Part shown: positions 1 through 6,129 of the stretch, piece by piece | Numbering within the stretch: position 1 is the first letter of the stretch | Layout: each line of letters begins with the position of its first letter | Origin: a virus | Virus record (IMG/VR): IMGVR_UViG_3300009320_000135 | Location: 1 to 20,463 of that record | DNA length: 20,463 nt | Strand: one strand, 5' to 3' | Notes under the pieces: generated by a model | Told to the model about the DNA's origin: nothing | The model's input: the letters and a program-made list of their open reading frames with translations, nothing else | The model's database searches: none | Position numbers and translations under genes: made by a program

Positions 1-321
1 GGTTGTGAGTATATGGAAGAAAAACAACAAGACATTTCAAGAAAAGAGGGAAATCCAGGTGGAGATAATCCGAGAAATAGGGGAGTGCATTTAAGAAAAA
101 ACCATCACCCAACAGTAAAACCAACAAAACTAATGCAATACCTTGTCAGATTGGTAACACCTAAAGACGGAACAGTATTAGACCCATTTATGGGTAGTGG
201 AAGCACAGGAAAGGCTTGTATGATAGAAGGCTTTGACTTTATCGGAATTGAGTTAGATGAAGATTATTGCAATATTGCAAAGGCACGAATAGAAGCGGTG
301 CCGAAAACACTATTTGAGTGA
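1..321 (+). CDS. DNA methyltransferase (N4-cytosine/N6-adenine type), 3' end only
   Basis: The frame is open to the left edge of the window, so this is the C-terminal part of a longer gene; the ATG at 13 is probably internal. The visible residues hold the S-adenosylmethionine-binding motif (TVLDPFMGSGSTGKAC, roughly residues 55-70 counted from the ATG at 13), preceded by HHPTVKPTKLMQYLV and followed by FIGIELDEDYCNIAKARIE. This is the usual tail of beta-type amino-methyltransferases, in which the catalytic DPPY-type motif lies upstream of the binding motif; that half lies outside the window. The enzyme would methylate phage or host DNA at an unknown site. Its position just upstream of the packaging genes suggests protection of phage DNA from restriction, which is inference. 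Family assignment is confident; the target base and sequence are unknown. Confidence 0.93.
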   Translation, partial: GCEYMEEKQQDISRKEGNPGGDNPRNRGVHLRKNHHPTVKPTKLMQYLVRLVTPKDGTVLDPFMGSGSTGKACMIEGFDFIGIELDEDYCNIAKARIEAVPKTLFE

Positions 322-328
322 GGGTGTT

Positions 329-463
329 ATGAAAGATAAACTGATAGAAGTGCTGATCGAAATAGCAGACAGGGAAAAACTAATAGACTTATTACTGGAC
401 TTGCTTGCAGATCGTGAGCGGTTGGTGAAAGTCACGGAAAAGTTAATGCAGATGACCGAATAG
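329..463 (+). CDS. Small helical protein of unknown function (44 aa)
   Basis: A 44-residue frame starts at ATG 329, eight bases after the methyltransferase stop, with a GAGGG-like purine run just upstream. The product is very rich in charged residues and leucine/isoleucine and looks like one or two amphipathic helices. It carries a short internal repeat: ADREKLID and then ADRERLVK, thirteen residues apart. It has no membrane segment, signal peptide or cysteine. The position between a methyltransferase and the terminase is common for small unrecognised phage proteins. I do not recognise a family. It could be a small packaging accessory or a regulator, but nothing in the sequence decides this. 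The good ribosome binding site and tight spacing are the main reasons to believe it is real. Confidence 0.6.
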   Translation: MKDKLIEVLIEIADREKLIDLLLDLLADRERLVKVTEKLMQMTE

Positions 464-504
464 TAAATAGATGTTAGAATGAAAATAATAACGAAACGGT
501 GAAA

Positions 505-969
505 ATGAGTAAAAGAGTAAACTACAAAACACAGTTAGAAATAGTAATCCGTCAGGTTAAAGTTGCTGAAATGTTAGTACAGGGTGAAAAGGCAAATACT
601 GAAATAGCTACGATTTGCGGGGTGTCACCCGCAACGATAACACGGGACATAAAGGCAATCAAAAAACGATGGGAACGGGACATTGACTTAACAGATCGTA
701 AAAAGTGGCGGTTAGAACAAAACAGAAAACTTGACGCTTTGGAAGTCAACTTATGGAATTACATAGAAAACAGCACCACCGATAATGTAGCTAAACTATC
801 AGGTGCAATGTTACGGGTGCTGAAACGCCGTGCTGAATTGCTGGGTTTAGACGCACCGATTAAGATACAGGTAACTGACAGCGACCTTGATAAACTGATA
901 GAAGAGAGATTAAATGAGCTTGCAGAATCTAACCGAAACGGACAAAAGAAAATTGCTTCAAAAGATTGA
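505..969 (+). CDS. terS: Terminase small subunit-like DNA-binding protein
   Basis: About 154 residues. Near residues 25-55 is a helix-turn-helix (KANTEIATICGVSPATITRD), followed by a basic helical stretch (KAIKKRWERD) and a long helical, coiled-coil-prone region (RRAELLGLDAP, then LIEERLNELAES). This fits a small terminase subunit, which binds the packaging site and feeds DNA to the large subunit. The call rests as much on its place directly before the large terminase as on sequence. Two starts are possible, GTG at 499 or ATG at 505. Neither has a strong Shine-Dalgarno sequence, and ATG is preferred here. The last 56 bases overlap the large-subunit gene in another frame, so the pair is probably translationally coupled. 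It could instead be a general HTH regulator, which is less likely in this position. Confidence 0.75.
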   Translation: MSKRVNYKTQLEIVIRQVKVAEMLVQGEKANTEIATICGVSPATITRDIKAIKKRWERDIDLTDRKKWRLEQNRKLDALEVNLWNYIENSTTDNVAKLSGAMLRVLKRRAELLGLDAPIKIQVTDSDLDKLIEERLNELAESNRNGQKKIASKD

Positions 970-2413
970 GAAGCAGTTAGCAGACACAAAGCGGGACACG
1001 GTTATATCATACAAAGACAGACCCGCTGACTTTGTGTGTGACATGATAGACTGCACACCGACTGAATATCAATTACAGATACTACAGGGGTTACAGGATA
1101 AGAAACGGCTGGCAGTAGTTGCACCGCATGGTGTTGGTAAAACAGCGGTTGCAAGTTGGATCGTGCTATGGTTTGTAGCAACCCGTAATGCACAGGGAGT
1201 TGACTGGAAAGTCTTGACGACTGCAAGTTCATGGCGACAAGTCACTTACTATTTGTGGGTGGAGATCCACAAATGGTATCGTAAGTTAAATTCAGGCACG
1301 CTGTATCTGACAACACAAGAGTTGTTAAAACAGCAAATAAAAACAGAATATGGTATAGCTATTGCAATGGCTTCAACGAATCCGGCACTCATAGAGGGTG
1401 CACACGCTGAACAATTACTATATGTATTTGACGAGTCGAAAGAGATACCTAACGGGATATGGGATAGTGCGGAAGGTGCATTTTCGACTGCGGGTGACGG
1501 TGGAACGGAAGCGTTTGCATTCGCAATAAGCACTGCCGGTAAGATGTCAGGTCGCTTCTATGAGATAATAAACAAAAAGATAGGTACGGAAGAGTGGGAG
1601 ACTTACCATATAAAGCTAACTGACGCAATCAAAGCAGGTAGGATTACTCAAGAATGGTCAAATGAAAAGGCAAAGTTGTGGGGTAAGGATTCCGCAATCT
1701 ATCAACGGCGGGTGTTGGGTAGATTTGCAAGTGATAGTAAAGACTGTATAATTAACAGCGTATGGATTGAAAGGGCGTTTGACAATTATCTTGAAATGCA
1801 AATTGAAAAAAGCATACCGATACCGACACGGCTTGGTGTGGATGTCGCAAGGTACGGTGACGATAGATCGGTGCTTTGTGTAGGTACTAATACCGGCGTG
1901 TCTGAAATACATATATTCAGGGGTAAGTCAACTATGGAGATTTGCGGTCAAATTATGTTACTGCTTAACAAATACATAACTATAAGTGCCGTGATAATAG
2001 ATGTAATCGGTATCGGTGCGGGTGTAGTTGACAGGTTGCGGGAGTTGACAGATAATAGAAGCAGTGTAACGGTTATCCCGCACAACGCAAGCGAAAGCAC
2101 ACCAAAGACTGATAGATCCGGTGAATTGAGCTTTGTTAATAAGAGATCCGCTTTGTGGTGGTCAGGGCGTGAGTTGCTTGACACTGAAAATACAGACGAG
2201 AAACCTTACATAGTACCTAACGAAGAGTTGATTGGTGAATTGTCAAGCGTTAGTTACAGTACCACTTCAAGGGGTAAGATAGTTATAGAGAAAAAAGAGA
2301 ATATTAAAAAGACGCTGGGAAAGTCACCCGATATTGCTGACGCTGTATTGCTTACCGTGTGGAACGAACACGGTGAAAGAACGGTAAGCTGGGATGATAT
2401 AATCGTAGGTTAA
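914..2413 (+). CDS. terL: Terminase large subunit (packaging ATPase and nuclease)
   Basis: 499 residues, full length for the family. The N-terminal ATPase carries a Walker A motif at about 71-78 (PHGVGKTA) in the context RLAVVAPHGVGKTAVASWIV, and a Walker B at 170-174 (YVFDE). The C-terminal RNase H-like nuclease shows acidic positions expected of the metal site: D310 (GVDVARYGDD), D363 (IIDVIGIGAG) and D473/D476 (SPDIADA). The protein cuts concatemeric DNA and drives it into the prohead through the portal. The ATG at 914 has an AGAGAG-type ribosome binding site and lies inside the small-subunit gene (56-base overlap). The next methionine (residue 43) is too close to the ATPase core to be a better start. 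Nothing looks truncated. Confidence 0.95.
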   Translation: MSLQNLTETDKRKLLQKIEKQLADTKRDTVISYKDRPADFVCDMIDCTPTEYQLQILQGLQDKKRLAVVAPHGVGKTAVASWIVLWFVATRNAQGVDWKVLTTASSWRQVTYYLWVEIHKWYRKLNSGTLYLTTQELLKQQIKTEYGIAIAMASTNPALIEGAHAEQLLYVFDESKEIPNGIWDSAEGAFSTAGDGGTEAFAFAISTAGKMSGRFYEIINKKIGTEEWETYHIKLTDAIKAGRITQEWSNEKAKLWGKDSAIYQRRVLGRFASDSKDCIINSVWIERAFDNYLEMQIEKSIPIPTRLGVDVARYGDDRSVLCVGTNTGVSEIHIFRGKSTMEICGQIMLLLNKYITISAVIIDVIGIGAGVVDRLRELTDNRSSVTVIPHNASESTPKTDRSGELSFVNKRSALWWSGRELLDTENTDEKPYIVPNEELIGELSSVSYSTTSRGKIVIEKKENIKKTLGKSPDIADAVLLTVWNEHGERTVSWDDIIVG

Positions 2414-2437
2414 AAAGGGGGTTGACAATCAATCTAA

Positions 2438-2473
2438 TATGTATTAAGGAATATACATACAAACAACTGTATG
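2438..2473. promoter_or_regulatory. Inverted-repeat cluster, possible operator or attenuating stem-loop
   Basis: The 57-base gap between terL and the membrane-protein gene holds TATGTAT (2438-2444), ATACATA (2453-2459) and TGTATG (2468-2473). The first two form a perfect 7-bp dyad with an 8-base spacer. The second and third pair over 5 bp with another 8-base spacer, so the two hairpins would be mutually exclusive. A TTGACA matching a -35 box sits at 2422-2427, but no good -10 box lies 16-18 bases downstream. The arrangement could be an operator for a dimeric regulator or alternative RNA structures in front of the small gene. AT-rich dyads can occur by chance. Confidence 0.35.
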
Positions 2474-2485
2474 AAAGTAGGTAAT

Positions 2486-2692
2486 ATGAAATGGAACATT
2501 AAGTCAAAAAGGTTACTTGCAACTTCAATTTTACTACTCATATATATCATAATGCTATTCACAAATACAGATATTGCAAAGCACTTAACACCGTACATTT
2601 TCTCACTTGTAGCTTGCTATTGCGGTTTCGAAACATGGAAGCCGTCAGGCGTTGAAGAGCAAACAATCAATCGACTTTTAGATCAGGAATAA
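2486..2692 (+). CDS. Small two-helix membrane protein, unknown function
   Basis: 68 residues from ATG 2486. That start has a GTAGG ribosome binding site close upstream, unlike the in-frame ATG at 2471, which has none and would add five residues. After a basic N-terminus (KWNIKSKR) there are two hydrophobic segments, near residues 10-28 (LLATSILLLIYIIMLF) and 35-49 (TPYIFSLVACYCGF), joined by a short polar loop and followed by an acidic tail. The size and hairpin topology would suit a small holin, but no endolysin lies beside it, and the gene sits between terminase and portal, where small membrane proteins of unknown role are often found. The stop is three bases before the portal start. Function is therefore left open. 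Confidence 0.65.
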   Translation: MKWNIKSKRLLATSILLLIYIIMLFTNTDIAKHLTPYIFSLVACYCGFETWKPSGVEEQTINRLLDQE

Positions 2693-2695
2693 TCG

Positions 2696-4903
2696 ATGAG
2701 ACAACAAATACTTGAAATGGTGGAACGGGTTGCATTGCAAAAGAGCACCAAAAATGAAGTGTTGTGGCGTGATATATACCCCGCTTACGAAACAGGTTTA
2801 CAGCGTGACACCGACATTAGTTACGAAACATATAAGGATATGATGAGAGATCCTAATATTGTATCATCACTAAAATTAAGAGCGGTAATGACACTACCTG
2901 ATTACCATGTTGAAGCCGGTGGTGAAAGTGAAGAGGATAAGGAAAATGCTTTTATAGTCAGATACATACTAGAACACATGGAAGGCAGTTTTTTGAGCTG
3001 GTTACAAGAGCGTTTATACCATAGTCTAATGTTGAACGGATTTGTAGTCAGTGAGATTAAACAAAATGTGCTGGAGTACAGCGGGTTAGAAGATAGAACA
3101 CTTGTAGGTATTGATAACATAAAAATAAAGCCGGTTGAATCGTTTGACGGGAATATTGTGTTAGACGACTACGGAAATATTAAAGAGATAAAACAATGGC
3201 AATCAGGTGAATTGGTTTCATGTCCCGCTGACCGCACCTTATATCTAAAGATAGGTGGTGCACCTGATAATCCATACGGCACTTCCGTATTAGATAGCAT
3301 ACATGACGCTTGGAAGAGTAAGCAACAAGTATTCAGAGCATGGCAATTATATCTTGACGCTTTTGCCGGCGGTAGAACGGTTGCGAAACTTGAAGATAGC
3401 AGATACCGTCAGGGTAAAGCACAAGCGGAAAAGATAGTCAAGGCAATGAGCACCGGCACTTATGTCGTACAACCTGACTGGATGTCGATTGAAAGAACGG
3501 AAGTGTCAGGCACTACAGCAAACCTGTATAAGGAAGCAATTACATATTTAGACAAACAGATACGGTTGGGAATACTGATGTCAGAAACCGTAAATGCGGA
3601 AGGTCACTATCAAGGTAGTTATGGATCTCAAAAAGCACAACTATCAATAATACAAACAGCATTTGCCGGTTATGGTGAAGCACTTGCAGAAGAGATAAAC
3701 GAGAAGGTGGTGCAAAGACTCATGAAGTGGAACGAGCTCAAAGGTGCAAGACCCCGCTTTGTTTCCCGCCGTGAATCCATAACAGATATTGAGGATGTAT
3801 TAGAGGGAATTACACAAATGTTAATGCAAAGCAATACCTTAAAATTACCGGAAAGCACCGAAATAGCATTACTAAACACACTGCTATCAAAGATAGGAGT
3901 ACAAGAGATAAACGAAACTGAAATAGAAGAGGTAGAAGAGGAGTCGATAATAGACATACAACCTATTGACTTAAACGAGCCGGATCTACCTGAAAGTATA
4001 GCAATGGCTGGAACGAAAGAACCGGCGGGATATACTGACGCTGAATTGAAAGCGGAAAAAAAGCAGTGGATTGAGATAGAAAACAAAGCTATTGCTGACT
4101 ATCAAAGGGCGTGGAAAAAAGCAATACCCTCAATATTTGAAGCACTGCTAGACGGGCTGGTTACAAAATCCGGCGGGTGGAAAAATATATCGATTGCAAG
4201 CATGAGAAAAGTAATAGAAAAGGCAATCACAAAAGACGGTGGAAACCTACGATCCGTAATCGAGCAACTCTTATATAAAAGGTGGACTGACGGACAGCTT
4301 GAAACCGCACTGAAAATAGGTACAGGTGTCAAGGCTGGGATGTCTATTACTCACGAAAAGATAGATCCTACAAGGGCGTTAGAGATACTTTCACAGGATG
4401 TATATATGTTACTGAAAAAGCGGTACGCAACGGTTGCCGGCAAAGTCTATCACTTGGTGCGAAATGCACTACAGGCAAACATATCAACGCAAGACGCTTT
4501 CAGGCAAATTTCAGCACTACTATCGGAAGTCGGTAAGGAAAGCGAGGCAAGGACTGTACTCAACACTTCACTTGCAAGGGCGTACAATGATGGTGCAATG
4601 TCGAGCTTTGCACCGCTGGAAAATGCAGATACAATCAAGCGTGAATACAGAACGGGGGATGTTGTAGGTTACGGATTTAAGGCTGTAATGGATGATGTTA
4701 CAACCGATCTATGCAAGGCATGGAACGGTAAGTTTTTTAAGGTTGATTGCAAACACAGGGTAAGTCCACCGCTTCACTATAATTGCCGGTCAATATTAGT
4801 ACCAATATTATACCCCGAAACACCTTACGGTGGTGGTGAATATATGAGTGACAAAGAGGCGGGGGCGTTACCCCGACCAATGGAAGGGTTTGGTGAAGGA
4901 TAA
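2696..4903 (+). CDS. Portal protein fused to a MuF-type minor head protein
   Basis: 735 residues in one uninterrupted frame, starting at ATG 2696 behind an AGGA ribosome binding site. Residues about 20-400 look like a Mu gp29/SPP1-type portal (MMRDPNIVSSLKLRAVM near the N-terminus, YLKIGGAPDNPYGTSVLDSI about 183-202, AGGRTVAKLED about 224-234). Portals form the dodecameric DNA channel at one head vertex. An acidic linker (about 402-435, EETEIEEVEEE-like) leads to a helical region and then, at about 565-708, a MuF head-morphogenesis domain ending in PPLHYNCRSI. C673, C685, H687, H694 and C697 could bind a metal. In Mu and SPP1 these two functions are separate genes; here they are one polypeptide. 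The reading frame shows no sign of an assembly error at the junction. Downstream come the accessory genes, not the protease. Confidence 0.88.
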   Translation: MRQQILEMVERVALQKSTKNEVLWRDIYPAYETGLQRDTDISYETYKDMMRDPNIVSSLKLRAVMTLPDYHVEAGGESEEDKENAFIVRYILEHMEGSFLSWLQERLYHSLMLNGFVVSEIKQNVLEYSGLEDRTLVGIDNIKIKPVESFDGNIVLDDYGNIKEIKQWQSGELVSCPADRTLYLKIGGAPDNPYGTSVLDSIHDAWKSKQQVFRAWQLYLDAFAGGRTVAKLEDSRYRQGKAQAEKIVKAMSTGTYVVQPDWMSIERTEVSGTTANLYKEAITYLDKQIRLGILMSETVNAEGHYQGSYGSQKAQLSIIQTAFAGYGEALAEEINEKVVQRLMKWNELKGARPRFVSRRESITDIEDVLEGITQMLMQSNTLKLPESTEIALLNTLLSKIGVQEINETEIEEVEEESIIDIQPIDLNEPDLPESIAMAGTKEPAGYTDAELKAEKKQWIEIENKAIADYQRAWKKAIPSIFEALLDGLVTKSGGWKNISIASMRKVIEKAITKDGGNLRSVIEQLLYKRWTDGQLETALKIGTGVKAGMSITHEKIDPTRALEILSQDVYMLLKKRYATVAGKVYHLVRNALQANISTQDAFRQISALLSEVGKESEARTVLNTSLARAYNDGAMSSFAPLENADTIKREYRTGDVVGYGFKAVMDDVTTDLCKAWNGKFFKVDCKHRVSPPLHYNCRSILVPILYPETPYGGGEYMSDKEAGALPRPMEGFGEG
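4895..4900 (+). promoter_or_regulatory. Ribosome binding site deciding the start at 4905
   Basis: GAAGGA lies four bases before ATG 4905, just upstream of the portal-MuF stop. It favours 4905 over the in-frame ATG at 4848, which would add 19 residues overlapping the portal gene and has no comparable site. Confidence 0.6.
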
Positions 4904-4904
4904 G

Positions 4905-5903
4905 ATGTGCGAAGCAGAAAAGGATAATATCGAAAAGACAGCGTTCCAAAAAAACAACGAAACGGTAGAGCGTGGCAAACAATATTTGAGTAAGAATTGC
5001 AAGGTAGTGTTTGAGGTTAGTAAAACACTTATCGAAAGGTTACGAGCAATAGATGTTATGCTTGCAGGGGATGATGAGTGGGATAGGTATTGTCACGAGG
5101 TCATGGGTGATGTCACGGATTTTAGAAACCTTAATATAGAACAAGTACAAAATTTACTAAAGCGAGGATTATTGCTATTAGATAAACACGGTAAACACTT
5201 AAACATATCCCTGCCGTTCCTTTCAACCGGTGGGTCGAAAGCAGTACGGTTGTCAGTTGCAAGAACCATAATCGAACAATTAGGTGGCAACCGCTTCAAG
5301 GCAATGACAGGTGCACATACTTTTGTGGATAGTGGGAATGGTGTTTCTTTTCAGATAGGAAAAAATCCTAAAGGCGTGACTCATGTTAAGATAACGCTTG
5401 ATAAGACTGATACATATAGAGTAGAGTTTTACATAGGTTCAACGATTTCAACTATTATAACGAGGTGTTATGCTAATATGTTGTCAAGCGTTTTCAAGCA
5501 CTCAACCGGATTGGACACACATTTGAGCCGTCAATCAGATACGGTAAGAGCGTCAGGCTTCTATATAGGAAAAACAGCGGAAGCAATGGCATTTCAATCA
5601 TCAGAGGGGAGATTTTCCCGTATTAAAGCCGACAGGGGTTCTGCTGGTGCTGACTTTGAAGAGAGAAACGGAAGTCTGTATGTAGATGGTAGCAAGGTTC
5701 TCAAAGGCTGGGAAAGTGCGTTTGGGTGGTATTGGTTTGCAGTTGAAAAATTAGCAGGGAACATCAAGGGTAAGGCAATATGGTTCGGATTTGTTCAGGG
5801 TGAGTTTAATGAGTGGGGTACGTTTTCAGAAGCAGAGTTGGATTCCATAAGTGATATTTGGGAATTATCAAAAGAGGCTTTATTGAGGTCAGGAAGAAGG
5901 TAG
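4905..5903 (+). CDS. Accessory protein with polyvalent-protein-like and DUF2958-like regions
   Basis: 332 residues. The first 100 are helical and charged. Residues about 131-207 (FKAMTGAHTFVDSGNGVSF, GVTHVKITLDKTDTYRVEF, NMLSSVFKHSTGLDTHL) match my memory of an uncharacterised module with the pattern 'NFV...LSFxIG...VxHVKITLxxxDTYxVEF' that recurs in large phage and plasmid proteins. Residues about 270-320 (WYWFAVE, then IWFGFVQGEFNEWGTFS and EAELDSI) resemble the small DUF2958 domain seen in mobile elements. No catalytic motif, membrane segment or signal peptide is visible. It follows the MuF domain by one base, where phages often carry proteins that are packaged and act early in infection. 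I infer a host-takeover or anti-defence role, without direct evidence. Confidence 0.7.
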   Translation: MCEAEKDNIEKTAFQKNNETVERGKQYLSKNCKVVFEVSKTLIERLRAIDVMLAGDDEWDRYCHEVMGDVTDFRNLNIEQVQNLLKRGLLLLDKHGKHLNISLPFLSTGGSKAVRLSVARTIIEQLGGNRFKAMTGAHTFVDSGNGVSFQIGKNPKGVTHVKITLDKTDTYRVEFYIGSTISTIITRCYANMLSSVFKHSTGLDTHLSRQSDTVRASGFYIGKTAEAMAFQSSEGRFSRIKADRGSAGADFEERNGSLYVDGSKVLKGWESAFGWYWFAVEKLAGNIKGKAIWFGFVQGEFNEWGTFSEAELDSISDIWELSKEALLRSGRR

Positions 5904-5911
5904 GGTATCTC

Positions 5912-6079
5912 ATGAAAAGAAATAAAAGAGAAATTAAAAGTTCTGCGTGGTGGAGATTACCCCCTGAAAATGTAAAAGAAGGATTCTGGAAAGATTGTAT
6001 TTGCAGTACAGGATTTTTCTTGGAGTTGCGAGGCGGTGTTTGGACTGCATTTGTTATTGACGACCATAATTATTATTAA
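5912..6079 (+). CDS. Small protein of unknown function (55 aa)
   Basis: Starts at ATG 5912, eight bases after the preceding stop, with AGGG about seven bases upstream. An upstream in-frame ATG at 5858 would add 18 residues overlapping the previous gene and is less likely. The product is basic at the N-terminus (MKRNKREIK) and then rich in aromatic residues (SAWWRLPPENVKEGFWK, GVWTAFVIDDHNYY), with two cysteines in CICS. It looks like a small compact beta-containing domain. I do not recognise a family. It lies between two accessory genes of unknown function and probably travels with them. Its size leaves some doubt whether it is expressed. Confidence 0.55.
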   Translation: MKRNKREIKSSAWWRLPPENVKEGFWKDCICSTGFFLELRGGVWTAFVIDDHNYY

Positions 6080-6081
6080 CT

Positions 6082-6106
6082 GTTTTGCATATAAATAGTG
6101 TAAAAC
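6082..6106. promoter_or_regulatory. AT-rich dyad between accessory genes
   Basis: GTTTTGCA (6082-6089) and TGTAAAAC (6099-6106) form an 8-bp stem with one G-U pair and a 9-base loop. It lies in the 50-base gap before the 547-residue gene, 18 bases ahead of that gene's AAAGGA site. There is no run of T after it, so it is not a standard terminator. It may be an operator, an mRNA-processing site, or chance. Confidence 0.25.
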
Positions 6107-6129
6107 AATAACAAACGAAAGGAACGAAA

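Noticed and set aside
2422-2450. A standard sigma-70 promoter using TTGACA at 2422
   Set aside because: At 16-18 base spacing the -10 region reads TTAAGG, TAAGGA or AAGGAA, a poor match; kept only as a remark in the regulatory entry.
3670-4086. Antisense open frame of 138 codons opposite the portal gene
   Set aside because: It is rich in Ser/Ile/Phe low-complexity runs mirroring the + strand codons, has no ribosome binding site, and lies wholly opposite a confident gene. Other antisense frames (for example 7523-7933, 15424-15792, 15826-16194) are the same kind of shadow.
4434-4667. + strand frame inside the portal-MuF gene
   Set aside because: Composition is unlike a real protein, it overlaps the MuF region fully, and it has no ribosome binding site.
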